Origin: Monosporascus cannonballus
Taxonomy: Eukaryota > Ascomycota > Sordariomycetes > Xylariales
Direction: 5' to 3'
Assembly: GCA_004154925.1 (NCBI GenBank)
Contig: QJNS01000003.1
Location: 62,001-126,000, forward strand
Length of the DNA: 64,000 nucleotides
Shown piece after piece: positions 47,272 to 60,101 of this stretch; the stretch's first letter is position 1; each line of letters begins with the position of its first letter. A program made the position numbers and the translations under genes. The notes under the pieces were generated by a model that was given only the letters and a program-made list of their open reading frames with translations, did not search any database and had not been told where the DNA came from.

Positions 47272-50200
47272 GGTTTTTAGCAAGTTCCCAGGAATTTTCG
47301 AAATCTGGATACTTTTTCCACTTAATTAGATATTAAGTAAATCAGTTTTATTTTCGTGTATCGAAAAACTTTTCCACTTCGTATGCCTATTCGATTTTTA
47401 TTTTTATATCATCTTATGCCGTATGCATTTTGATTATATCTACTACTTATTCGAATAAAAAAATATGAATAATTAAATAGAATTTAATTTTTAATAAAAA
47501 ATTTAATTTGTAACTATTTTTTGAAACTTTTTTGGCGATCTTATATAAACCGATATATTTAAAATTGAATATTTTGCTAGGTCTTTCTATTTAAATGTTT
47601 TTTGTGGTAAAGAAAATTATTTGCTCTTTTTCGAAAGTTGGTCCTTTGAACTTTTTTTGGTTATAATATTTATTTATTTGATTTCGTACGAATTTTATTT
47701 CTGTTTTTATTTTTTGGTACAGGCGTTAGAACTGTTTTAACGTAAGGATTATTTTAATATTAATTGGATTATTATTACGTACTTTTTTGTAAACTTGTAG
47801 AATAAAACCAAAATTTACGTTCGTAAATATTATGTTAATATTTTCGTAATAATTAATATTATAAGCTAATTATATATTTAGTAATTTCGTAACTTAAATA
47901 TTTTATTCGTAATTGATATTACATTGTGAGTAAACTTCCAAAATTTAATTTATTCGTTTTAACTATTTATCCGTTTAAGGTTTAAATATGCTGGATAATT
48001 TGTGATTTAAGCCGATTTATATTATTAACCCTTATTAAAATTTAAATACGAATATCGATCCTTTATTTAATATAATTTCTCTTAATAATTCGTATATGTT
48101 GAAAATATATTTAAAGAAAATATATGTTTGTTATTCGGCATTGGTATTCTCGTAATATGATCAGAAATAAAAAGATTTCGTAAATCGGTTAACGATTACG
48201 AAAATGTTCTTATAATATATTTCCGTAATTGGATTTTTTAATATAAAAGATGTAATAATAAAATCGATTTTAATTAAATATTATAATTACTTTGGAACTG
48301 GTAATAACTGTAATTTTCCGTATAGCATATGTCGTCGAGTCTTTGCTTTAATGTAAATATTATATTGCCGTATAACTTTCTATATTATTAATTTTATTTT
48401 AAGAAAAAAATATATACGTTAAAGTCGTTTTACGGTTTTATGAATCCCAAGATATTTATATAACTGATATTCGTATATTTTGCGTACTAAATCTTTTTAA
48501 TATTTCTTTGGAATTTATATTGTATTTGTTTTTTAAGTTTTTGGGAAATTATTATTATATTATTAAAATTTTTAATGTATATTTAAAGGTGCTATTTAAA
48601 TTGTTGCAATTTGGCGTAAACGTAAATACTTTTTTATAATCGTATTAAAAATTATATAATTAATTTTGACCAATTTGTTTCGAAATTTAGTTACTTACTT
48701 AAAGTATTTATTTTGCCGTTTTCTAAACCGTTCTTATAAATAATAACAAAATCGAAATATGCCAATTTTCTCGCGTAATAAAGTTATTATTTTGTAAATT
48801 CCTTAGTTATAATAAATCGGGTAAAATTCTAATAATCCGTATAAACCTTAACCTGGTACAAATTTCCCTTTAAGAAATACTTAAATTCCCGAAATATTAT
48901 AATAATAGTTATAAATTTTTTATCTGAAATACCGTAATTAAGTTTGGATTTTTTCAGTTTATACGAAAGAAAAATAATAAGATATAATTTGCTTTAATTT
49001 TTTCGTTATCCGATTATTACATTTAATTTATAATCCGAAATATCGGTTTTTAATATAACGGAACGGTTTAAATCATATATAATTAGTACTGGTTCGTTAA
49101 TAATCGTATTTTTGATATCCCGAAATACTTTTTCTATATTTGGCGTTTATTTAAATTCTTTTTTTTTTCGTAAGATTTATTAAGGGTATAATTCTTTTAT
49201 TAAAATTCCGAATAAACCTTTTGTAATAATTAACGAATCCAAGGAATATTTGTATTTTCTTAATTATTATTAACATTTATTATTTTGTAATTATCGCGAT
49301 TTCTTTAAAGTTTATTTTGATATATTTTAAAATAATAATATGTTCCAAATATTTCATTTCTTATATATAGAATTAACCTCTTTTGCGTTAATAAGTAATT
49401 TTGCATTTTACAAAATTTAAAGAACCTTATAAACGTATTTTGCATATATTTTTTTTTTATTTTTAACAAAATAAAAATGTCGTCGAAATAATATACGACA
49501 AAAATATCGAAATATTTTTATAATATATAATTAATTATTTGGTAAAATGTTGCTGGTACGTTTGTAAAATTTATTAATATAATTAAATATTTAAATAATT
49601 CGTATTTCGTTTTGAAAATTATTTTCTTTTCGTATTCTGTTTTTATTTTAATAAGGTTATATTTATTTTTAAAATCAAATATGATATGTTATTTAGTTCC
49701 GTAAAATCGGTTTTTTATTTCCGTAATTAAAAATAATAATTTTTTATTTTTAATAATAATATCGTTTAATTATTAATAATTAATTATAAGTCGTAATTCT
49801 CCATTTTTTGGTACGAAGAATATAAGATATGCTGCTAATAATTTCGAAAGTCGAATTCATCCTTTTTGTAACCGATTTTCCAGGTATTTTTTAAGAATAC
49901 GTAATTCGCTTCCGTTAAAGTTATAAATGGGGTAAAACCTTGTCGAAAATCCTTTTTAAGAATTATTTCATAATTTTATTTGCCATATTTTAATAATTTC
50001 GTATTAAATTTTTTCCTAAAAAGCTGTTCGTATTTATAATATTATAATAACATATTAATTAAATTTTCTGATTTTTGGGATTATTATTCTTATTGTTTTA
50101 AATCGTTATTCAATTATTTTAATTTCGTTCTGATAGTAATAATAATATATCGTATTTTTTTAATGCCCGTTATTTTTCTTGTATTTTGTTTTTTGGGTAA

Positions 50201-52572
50201 TAAGGTTTTTGTCGTATTTTTATGCTTACATTTATCGTTATTATCGATCGAATATTAAGATCTTAATTTTTCTTTTCGTTTATTAATAAGAAGTAAAACG
50301 AATTTTAGCTAACCAGTTCCGTTATTAATTAAAATTCCGTATTAACGTATTTATAGTAATCCTAAGCTTATATCGTAATTTTTAAATAAAGCGATATTGA
50401 AATTAACCATTTAATATTATCCTTTAACAAAAATCTCGAAATAATTAATTTTGCACATAATCTTTCCGTTATTATAGGCCCATTTTTAATTTTTGGTATT
50501 TGTTATTATATAAGGTTTTAATTTATATTTTTATAGCAGTTTAAATTTGTTAATTATATTTGGTATTATATAATTTCCGTTTAAAGTTTTGCAATTTATT
50601 ATTATAATATACCAGTGCGTTCCGATTCGTACTTTTAAAGTAATAAGGTCGTTAATGTTTTTTATTGTCGCGTTTAAAGTTTTTCTTAAAAGTTCTCTTT
50701 AATTTCTTTAGGTTTCGTTATTTTGCAGCTTTTTTATAAATACCCTTTTTTTTAATTTCTGTTCGAATTTATTAAGTTTTGCTTATATTTCTTCGTTTAA
50801 AGGGTTAAGTTATTATGTTTATCGTTATTGTCGGCATAATGTTTTTTTAAATCGTAATAATTATTCTTAGTTTTTTTATAATTTTTTTCCTTATCGAATA
50901 AATTGTTTTTTCATGTTTGTAATTATATCTTATTATGCGTTATCTTAATTATCGTTCCAAAGGTTTTTTATAAATTAACATATTTTTTAACAACTTTTTT
51001 TAAAAGGATTTATATTAAATACTAATTGAAAATAAAAATCCGTAATAACTTTCTGATAATACTTTTTTACCGTGCGTTAAATTAACTTCTTTTCCGTTTG
51101 GTAATTGTACTATTTATAATAATAAAAGGGGTTTTTTTGCGGGTATTATTTTCTTCGGGCCAATTTTTGATTTCGGCTAATTACTGGATATTTCTTAAGC
51201 TTATAATTGGAAATTGTCGATATTATTATTTATTATTTTTGATATTTCCGCTACGGTTTAAAAAATTAAATCCCTTATAATATATACGAGTAATTTATTT
51301 ATAAATATGTTGTTTTTATTTTTCGTAATCGGGATGCTTTCGTAATTAACAATATATAACGTATATTTTGCCGTACTTATCGGGGGTTCCGAGACAGACC
51401 TTTTCTATTTAGTCTTAATATTCACGTAATTATGCTTATAATATTTCTGATTATATTTACAATATTTGTTAAGTTAATTTTTTAATTTTTTACAATTTTT
51501 ATTAAATCTTTTATTAGGATGGTCCTTATTAAACCTTTTGTTATAGGCTTAATATATATTTGCCTTAAATTATATTAATAATTTTCTTATTATTTCCTTA
51601 ATTATTCCTAAATTATCTTTTCGGTATAGAGATCTTGTTTTTTTGTAGTAATTTCTTAGGTTTCTTATATTTATAAACTTTATATCTTATTTTGCCGTAA
51701 TTAAAGCACTTAATATAACTTTAGTTTTATTTATGGGTAACGCCGAATTCCATAAGTTCTGGCACCGTTCCATAAAAAGTAAGGGGTACGTCTTGTTTTT
51801 CCCTTTAGTTAAACTTGTTATATTCCGAATATAAGATATATTATCCTTTTTCGTTTATTATTTTTCACCCTGTCGATTACTAATTTTAATTACTTTGATA
51901 ATATACCGATCTAAGGTAATTAATTGTTTAATTCGAATAATTTTATTTTTATATTATCCTTTAACCCTTCGTAAAACATATTAATAAAAGTATCGTCTTC
52001 GTTATTTCCTTATTTTACCTTAATTACAAAATTTCTAAAAGTTACGGCATACTTAAATACGGATCTTTTCTGTAAAAATTACAAAGGTTACTAGGACGCA
52101 AATTACTTTTTATCCGGATTACCGAAAATATCGCATAATTTATTTTCGAAATTAATATAAAATAAAAAGAATTTATTAATAAAGTTTTCCTTATTTAATT
52201 TTCTTATTTCCAGGAAATATCTTATAATAGGTTTAAACCAATTAATCGTATTTCCTATTAGGAATATTTTTACTGCTAGGACTTAATCTGCTAAGTTATT
52301 AAGGTTTAAGAAACAAAAATAAACTTGTACCTAAGTTAAAAAAGTTTAAAGGTTGCTTTTTCCATTATAAGGTTCCGGCTTTTTAGGCTTTATACGGGCG
52401 AAAAAAGCTTAGGCAGATAACGTAACCGTAATTTGTCGGATTTCTTTTTTTCCAATTCCCGAATTCGAGCCTAAAGTTATTAAATAAGGGTTTCCTAAAC
52501 GCTGGTCGATATTTTGACAATATTAAATATTACTTAAAATTTAACGGTACTATTAAATAAAAGTTTATAACG
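47272..52572 (-). pseudogene. gag-pol remnant of F1-d
   Basis: Canonical F1 order on the minus strand: gag from 52560 leftwards (Glu/Lys-rich N-terminus near 52450), a Cys/His stretch near 51450, protease around 50585-50600 (N-C-K-T, from D-C-G-A with the Cys kept), RT, integrase and chromodomain. The bases next to the 5' LTR read CGTTATAAACTTTTATT on the minus strand, a RIPed version of the putative primer site seen in F1-Y. Confidence 0.75.
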
Positions 52573-52681
52573 TATAACGGCTAAATAATTTAACCAATTA
52601 TTAAACCTTAAGTCGACGAGTTTATATTAACAGAAATATCGTGGGAATTTAAATAATAAATATAGTAGCGTGTTACGTTTC
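52573..52681 (-). repeat. 5' LTR of F1-d, left piece
   Basis: Starts TATAACGGCTAAATAATTT and stops at the target duplication GTTTC (52677-52681), where F1-e is inserted. It continues at 59412-59677. Confidence 0.85.
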
Positions 52682-53110
52682 TGTAACGAGCTATGCGGTT
52701 TAACCAACTATTAAACCTTAAGTTAACGGGTTTATGTTAGCAGGAATATCGTAGGAATCTGAGCAACAGATATAGTAATATATTACGTCTCGTAATTCCA
52801 AGGTACCTTGGGTAATGATGTTATATTACAAGCTGAAGTTATTTAAATTATGGAAATAATAAGCGTATATATTTTTATTTTGGCTTAAGGGACTTAAACG
52901 GCTTAAACTCTTAAGCCCGTTAAGCCCTTTGAACTTTTTTATTGGCTTAAAGGGTTTAAGGTTTTTGGCGCCTTAAAACCTTTAAGCCAGTTACGTAACG
53001 TCTTGATTTGGGTCGGAACTAATTTTTTCGTGGTTCCGATCGTTTAAAAAAAAGTTAAAACTGTTAAGTTATAATATAATCTCCCCTTTTCCAGGATATT
53101 TATTTTTAAA

Positions 53111-53731
53111 GATCAAATTATTTGTTTATTATTTTCGGTAAATAACTTTCTTTTTTATATATTTATTATATTAGGTTAAATCGGAAAATTTCGTTCCAGT
53201 AAGTACATTAACGTTTTAATTTTTTCAGAACGTATTAAATATTTTGGTTTTCAGATATTTTTTTGTTTTTGTTCCGAAAAAGAAGGTACGGAATGTAAAA
53301 TTATTCGAAGGTTTTTAAAATATGCGCGATATATTTATTATAAGAGTTTTTATGACGTTTTTGGTCTTTCGGAAACCGAATACCAAAAACCTTTTAATAA
53401 GGAGAACCGTTTAAAGCGTAAAAAGGAATAAGTTCGTAAAACGGTACGCGCCGTTATTAATAAGTTGGACCGTTTGCAAAAACAAAGGCGGTTGTTTCGT
53501 CGCCGTGGTATGGAAATACTTCGTTACAGTATTTAGGGTACGGAGGTTATGGAGGAATTTGAACGTTTGGAAAAAGAACAGGAATAATTAAAGGCCGCCG
53601 TCGCGGTTACCATATTAATATAGGCCGCGGCCGATTGGCCCGATATCCCGGTTACTAATTGGTCGGCTGTTAATTAGGACGTACCTATTATTATTAATAA
53701 AAAAATTTTAATAAGTATTAGGTGCTAATAA
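53111..53731 (+). pseudogene. Antisense zinc-cluster ORF of F1-e
   Basis: Shows the second half of the cluster clearly: C-K-I-I-R-R-F-L-K-Y-A-R-Y, six residues, Y (C-x8-C-x2-C-x6-C), followed by a long basic and acidic region (RKTVRAVINKLDRLQKQRRLFRRRG, in parts). The tail is ADWPDIPVTNW with a stop at 53729-53731. The first pair reads C-F-C-S, so one ligand is displaced. It belongs to the same subfamily as the F1-a copy. The start is set by matching the 207-codon F1-d copy, because the ATG is not preserved. Confidence 0.6.
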
Positions 53732-53749
53732 GATTTTTGGAAAGTTTTT

Positions 53750-56700
53750 AAGTATTTTCGGAATTGGGATTTCTTTTTTATTTAATTAGATATTCGGTAA
53801 ATTTATTTTGTTTTCGTATATTAAATATTTTTCTTATTTCGTACGTTTATTTGTTTTTTATTTTTACGTTATTTTATGCCGTATATACCAGAATTATGTT
53901 TATTATTAATTTAAATAAAAAAACGTAAATAATTAAATAAAGTTTAACTTTTGGTAAAAGTTTTAATTAATAATTATTTTCTAAAATTCTTTTGGTAATT
54001 TTATATGGACCGATATATTTGAAATCGAATTTTTATTAAATCTTTTTATTTAAATATTGTTTGTAATAAAGAAAAGTTTTTTTTTCGAAAGTTAATTTTT
54101 TTAACCTTTTTTAATTATAATATTTGGTTATTTAATTTCGTACGAATTCGAATTCTGTTCATATTTCCTAATATAATTATCGTAATTATTTTAATATAAA
54201 GATTATTTTTGATATTAATTGGACCATTATTACGTCTTTTTTTTTTCAAGTTTTTGGAATAAAATTAAAATTTATATTTACAGATATTATTTTGATATTT
54301 TTGTAATAGTTGGTATTATAAGTTAATAATACGATTAGTAATTTTGTAATTTAATTATTTTATTTATAATAAATATAATATTATAAATAAATTTATAAAA
54401 TTTAATTTATTTAATTTATTTATTTATTTATTCAAAATTTAAATATGCTAAATAATTTATAATTTAAGCCGATTTATATTATAAGATTATATTAAGGTTT
54501 TAATGCAAATATTAATTCTTTATTTGTTATAATTTCCATTAAAAATTTATATATATTAAAAACATATTTAAAAAAATATATGTTAATTATTTGGCGTTTA
54601 TATCCTTATAATATAATAAAAAATAAGAAGATTTCGTAAATCGGTTAACGATTACGAAAATACTATCGTAATATATTTCTGTAATTAAATCTTTTAATAT
54701 AAAAAGTTTAATAATAAAGTTAAATATAATTAAATATTATGGTTATTTTGCGATTAGTAATAGCTGTAATTTTCCGTATGGTTTATGTCGTCAAGCCTTT
54801 GCTTTGGCGTAAATATTGTATTATTATATAATTTTTCATATTATTAATTTTATTTTAAGAAAAAAATATATACGTTAAAGCTTTTTTAGAATTTTATAAA
54901 TCCTTAAATATCCGTATAATTAATATTCGTATATTTTTCGTATTAAATCCTTTTATTATTCCTTTAGTATTTATATTATGTCGGTTTTTTTGTTTTTCGG
55001 ATATTATCGTTATATTATTAAATATTTTGATATATATCGAAAAATAATACCTAAATTATTGCAATTTGTCCGAAATGTAAATATTTATTTATAATAATAT
55101 TAAAAATTATATGGCTAATTTGACCAATTTTCTTTAAAGTTTGGTCGCTTATTTGAAGTATTTGCTTTATTATTTTTTAATCTTTTTTATAAATAATAAC
55201 GAAATTAAAATTTGCTAATTTCTTTACATATTTTAATTATTATTTTATAAGTTCCTTAGTTATAATAAATGGGGTAAATTTTTAATAATTTATATAAACT
55301 TTAATTTAATATTAATTTTCTTTTAAAACTTACATAAATTCTTAAAATATTATAATAATGGCCATAAATCTTTTATTTAAAATACTATAATAAAATTTCG
55401 GTCTTTTTAATTTATACGAAAAGAATATAATAAGATATAATTTGCCTTAATTATTTCGTTATCCGATTATTATAATTAACGCATAATCCGAAATATCGGT
55501 TTTTAATTTAACGGGACGGTTTTAATCGTATATAATTAATACTGGTTCGTTAATAATTACATCCTTAATATTCTAAAATATTTTTTCCGTATTTAATATT
55601 TATTTAAACTTTTTTCTTTTCGTAAAATTTATTAAAAATATAATTATTTTGCTAAAGTTTCAAATAAATTTTCTGTAATAATTAACGAATTTCAGAAATA
55701 CCTGTATTTATTTTAATTATCGTTAACGTTTGTTACTTTGTAATTATAGTAATTTTTTAAAGGTTTTTTTTTAATATATTCTGGGATAATAATATATTTT
55801 AAATATTTTATTCCTTATATATAAAATTAATTTTTTTTACGTTAATAAATAATTTTACATCTTTTAAACTTTAAAAAACCTTATAAACGTAAATTCCGTA
55901 CGTTCTTTTTTTATGTTTAAAAAAATAAAAATAACGTCGAGGTAAAAAATAACGAAAATGTTAAAATATTTTCGTAATATATAATTAATTATTTGCCGAA
56001 AAAGTATTAATATATTCGTAAATCCTATTAAAATAATTATATATTTAAATAATCAGTGTTTCTTTTTAAAAGTTATTTTTTATTTATATCCTTTTTTAAT
56101 TTAAATAAAATTATATTTATTTTTAAAATCGAATATTATAAATTGTTTAATTTTGTAAAATCGGTTTTTTATTTCCGTAATTAAAAATAATCATATTCAA
56201 TTTCTAACAGGAATATCGTTAAATTATTAATAATTAATTATAAATTATAATTATTTACTTTTTTAAGTACGAAAATATTAGATATTTTGCTAATAACTTC
56301 TAAAATCAAATTTATCCTTTTTATAACCGATCTTTTAAGTATTTTTTAAAAATACGTAAATTATTTTTATTAAAATTATAAGTAAGGTAAAATTCTATCG
56401 AAAATCCTTTTTTAAAAATTATTTCGTCATTTTATTTATTATGTTTTAATAATTTCGTATTAAGTTTTTTTCTAAAAGATTATTTATATCTGTAATATTA
56501 TAATAATATATTAATTAAAGTTTCTAATTTTTCGGCTTATTATTTTTGTTATTTTAAATCGTTATTCAATTACTTTAATTTTGCTTTAATAATAACAATA
56601 ATACGCTATACTTTTTTTAATATTTGTTTTTTTTATATTTTATTCCTTGAAGTAATAAAATATTTATTATATCCTTATACCTATTTTCGTTGTTATTATC

Positions 56701-59010
56701 CATTGCATATTAAAATTTTAATTTTTTTTCCTTTATTAATAAAAAATAAAATAAATTTTATTTAATCCGTTTTTCCGTAAATTAAAATTGCGTATTGGCG
56801 TATTTATAGTAATCCTAAGATTATATTGTGATTTTTAAATAAAACGATATCGAAATTAATTATTTAATATTATGCTTTAATATAAATCTTGAAATAATTA
56901 ATTTTGCATTTAATTTTTCCGTTATCGAAAGCGAATTTCTGATTTTCGGTATTCGTTATTATATATGGTTCCAATTTATATTTTGATAATAATTCAAATT
57001 TATTAATTATATTTAATACAAAATAATTTCCGCTTAAAGTTATACAATCCATTATTATAATATTTTAATACGTTCCGATTTATATATTTAAAATAATAAA
57101 CTAGTTAACGTTTTTTATTATTACGTTTACAATCTTTTTCGGAAATTCCTTTTAATTATTTTGGGTTTCGTTATTTTGCGATTTTTTTAAGTAATTCTTT
57201 TTTTAATTCCTATTTAAATTTATCGAATTTTATTTATGTTTTTTGGTTTAACGCATTAAATTATTATATTTGTAATTATTGCCGGTGTATTATTTCTTTA
57301 AGTTATATTAATTATTCTTAATTTTTTTGCAATTTTTTTATCGAATAAATTATTTTTTTATATTTATGATAACATCTTATTATATGTTATTTTGGTTATT
57401 CTTTTAAAAACTTTTTATAAATTAACATATTTTGTCTTTAATAACTTTTTTCCTTATGGATTTATAATAAATATTAATTAAAAATAAGAATCCGTCATAA
57501 TTATTTAATAATATTTTTTACCGTACGTTAAATTAATTCCTTTTCCGTTTAATAATTATATTATTTATAATAATAAACAAGTGTTTTTTGCGGATATTAT
57601 TTTTTTTCGAACTAAGTTTTTGTTTTAATTAATTATTAAATATTTTTTGGGGTTATAATTCGAAATTATCAATATTATTACTTATTATCTTTATTATTTT
57701 TACTACAATTTAAAACTTTAAATCCCTTATAATATATACCGATAATTCGTTTATAAATATATTGTTTTTATTTTTCGAAATCGGGATATTTTCGTCATCG
57801 ACAACATATAATATATATTTTACCGTATCGATTAAAAATTCCGAAACAGATTTTTTTTATTTAATTCTGGTATTTGCATAATTATTTTGGTAACGTTTTT
57901 TATTATATTTGCAATATTTATTAAGTTAACCTTTTAGTTTTTTGTATTTTTTATGAAATTTTTTATCGTAATAATCTTTATTGAATATTTTGCGGTAAAC
58001 CTAATATATATTTGGTTCAGATTATATTAATAATTTGTTATTATTTCCTTAATTATTTTTAAATTATTTTTCCGGTATAAAAATTTAATTATCTTATTAT
58101 AACTTTTTAAATTCTTTATATTTATAAATTTTATGTCAGATTTTGTTATAATTAAACTATTTAATTTAATTCTAATTTTATTTATAAATAATATCAAATT
58201 TTATAAAGTTTCATATTATTTTATCAAAAATAAAAGATATATTTCGTTTTTTTTAATTAAATTTATTATATCTTAAATATAAAATATATTTTTTAATTTA
58301 TTTTTAAAATTATTAATTATTAATTTTAATTACTGTTATAATATATCGATTTAAAATAATTAATTATTTAATTTAAATAATTTTATTTTTTTATATTATT
58401 TCTTAATTTTTTATAAAATATGTCGATAAAAATATTCGCTTTATCGTTTTTTTATTTTGCCTTAACCGTAAAATTTTTAAAAGTTTTGGCATATTTAAAT
58501 GGAAATTTATTTTACCGGAATTATAAAAATTATTAGGCCGTAAATTGTTTTTTATCCGGATTACCGAAATTATTATATATTTTATTTTTGAAATTAATAT
58601 AAAATAAAAAAAATTATTAATAAAGTTTTTTTTATTTAATTTTTTTATTTTTAAAAAACTTTTATAATTAATTTAAAATCATTAACCGTATTTTTTATTA
58701 GGTATATTTTTATTATTGAAACCATATCCATTAAATTATTAAGGTTTAAAAAACGAAAATAAATTTATCCTTAAATTAAAAAAATTTAAAAGTTATTTTT
58801 TTATCGTAAGGTTCCGGTTTTTGGGGCTTTATACGGGCGAAAAAGATTTAGGTAAATAACGTAATCTTAAGCTGTCGAACTTTTTTTTTCTGATTTCCGA
58901 ATTCGAATTTAAAATTATTAAATAAGGTTTTCCTAAATATTAATTAATATTTTAATAATGTTAAATATTATTTAAAATTTAACGGTATTATTAAATAAAA
59001 ATTTATAATA
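53750..59010 (-). pseudogene. gag-pol remnant of F1-e
   Basis: Extremely AT-rich. On the minus strand the protease region is open over 60 codons (57052-56870) and reads DCITLSGNYFVLNIINKFELL, equivalent to DCGALSKNYI in F1-a. RT, integrase and chromodomain follow leftwards with very many stops. The gag N-terminus lies next to 59010. Confidence 0.7.
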
Positions 59011-59406
59011 TATAACGAATTATATAATTTAATTAATTATTAAACTTTAAATTGACGGATTTATATTAATAAGAATATTATAAGAATTTAAATTATAAAT
59101 ATAATAATATATTACGTTTCGTAATTTTAAAAATATTTTAAATAATAATATTATATTATAAATTAAAGTTATTTAAATTATGGAAATAATAAACATATAT
59201 ATTCTTATTTTGGTTTAAAATATTTAAACGGTTTAAACCCTTAAGCCCGTTAAGCCCTTTAAGCTTTTCTGCTGGCTTAAGGGGCTTAAGGTACTTGGCG
59301 CCTTAAGACCTTTGAGCCAGTTACGTAACGTCTTGGCTTGGGTCGGAACTGACCTTTTCGTGGTTCCGACCGTCTGAGAAGAAGCCAAGACCCTTAGGTT
59401 ATAATA
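59011..59406 (-). repeat. 5' LTR of F1-e
   Basis: Starts TATAACGAATTATATAA, contains the CTTAAGG-rich U3 at about 59225-59310, and ends CTTAGGTTATAATA. The left half is far more RIPed than the right half, as in the tandem-array LTRs. Confidence 0.88.
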
Positions 59407-59411
59407 GTTTC

Positions 59412-59677
59412 GTAATTCTAAAAGTGCCTTGGGTAACGATATTGTATTACAAGCTGAAGTTATCTAAACTATGGTAATAAGGAACGTATATATCCTCCTC
59501 TTTCTTGGCTTAATCACTTATAATCATACGGCTGGTAGTGATCATGATCGCTGGTGATCCCTTTTGATCACTTCTGATCACTGGCTTGGCAGTGATCACC
59601 GTTACGTAACCCATGGAGTGGCCCGTGTGATCCTTGTTTGACCGTTTCTTGAGGCCGGAGCTTGTTGGGTCGTAATA
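59412..59677 (-). repeat. 5' LTR of F1-d, right piece
   Basis: Resumes after GTTTC with GTAATTCTAAAAGTGCC, holds the full type-B U3 with at least five TGATCA words (59535-59600), and ends TTGGGTCGTAATA. The CAAAT duplication follows. Confidence 0.88.
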
Positions 59678-59682
59678 CAAAT

Positions 59683-59915
59683 CTCTCGTGTCACAGTTAG
59701 GCTGATCGTGCGAAAAGGTTGCATAGAGTGTGGGAAGTGATAATTGTCTGACTAGAATTGAGCTCCAAGGAGCGGTAGCTAGGAAGCTCTCTATATACTG
59801 TGGGAGCGCCGGAATAAGGTTCTTCCGGGTGCTGTGGAGCTTGATGACTAACGTAGATACCCCTATTCCACGACATCTCGACTTATTACGCCCGGAAATC
59901 GCACGACATAAGTAG
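59683..59915 (+). pseudogene. Gene fossil, third segment
   Basis: Joined to 46321 across the F1-d site the frame continues without a shift. Stops at 59703 (TGA) and 59724 (TAG) sit where Trp would fit. Then 63 codons are open (CLTRIELQGAVARKL, FFRVLWSLMTNVD, HLDLLRPEIARHK) up to TAG at 59913. The terminal TAG may itself be a mutated codon, since the same frame leads toward the pseudogene at 60102. No family is recognised. Confidence 0.45.
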
Positions 59916-60101
59916 CCATCCTTTTTTGCGCGTTCGTCGACCCTCCGAAATGCGTAACGGCGGTCCTTCCATATGTCATAACGACCGGCCTATTTCGGCT
60001 CGTGCAAGCGTCGACGATCGTCGGGTTAAGTTTTTTTACGCGATATTTCGCTGTTTTCACGAAAGAAGCAAAAACTTTTTTATCCAACCCGACCGCTATA
60101 A
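59916..60101. other. Short spacer, no gene resolved
   Basis: Near-normal base composition. The frame used on both sides passes through with TAA stops at about 59958, 59979, 60024 and 60099. Short open frames on either strand here have no recognisable content. It could be the 5' part of the following pseudogene or true intergenic DNA. Confidence 0.35.

Larger units (their letters stand above)
52682..59406 (-). mobile_element. F1-e: complete minus-strand F1 element nested in the F1-d LTR
   Basis: The LTRs at 52682-53076 (395 bp) and 59011-59406 (396 bp) are of U3 type A. The target duplication GTTTC is perfect (52677-52681, 59407-59411). Total length is 6725 bp. Minus-strand gag-pol runs from about 59000 to 53750, with protease D-C at about 57044-57049 and the RT triad Y-L-D-V near 55935. 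The antisense ORF is at about 53111-53731, and a pyrimidine-rich complement of the purine tract (53077-53093) lies inside the 3' LTR. It is the youngest F1 insertion in this part but still fully RIPed. Confidence 0.92.
46322..59677 (-). mobile_element. F1-d: full-length minus-strand F1 element carrying F1-e in its 5' LTR
   Basis: The target duplication CAAAT (46317-46321 and 59678-59682) brackets the element. On the minus strand it begins with the 5' LTR (59677-59412 and 52681-52573, split by F1-e), then gag, protease, RT (YFDD at about 49479-49490), integrase and chromodomain down to about 47300. The antisense ORF at 46651-47271 and the 3' LTR at 46322-46561 follow. The LTRs are of U3 type B. 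The 3' LTR has lost about 140 bp of the GTGATCA-rich U3 present in the 5' LTR. Confidence 0.88.
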
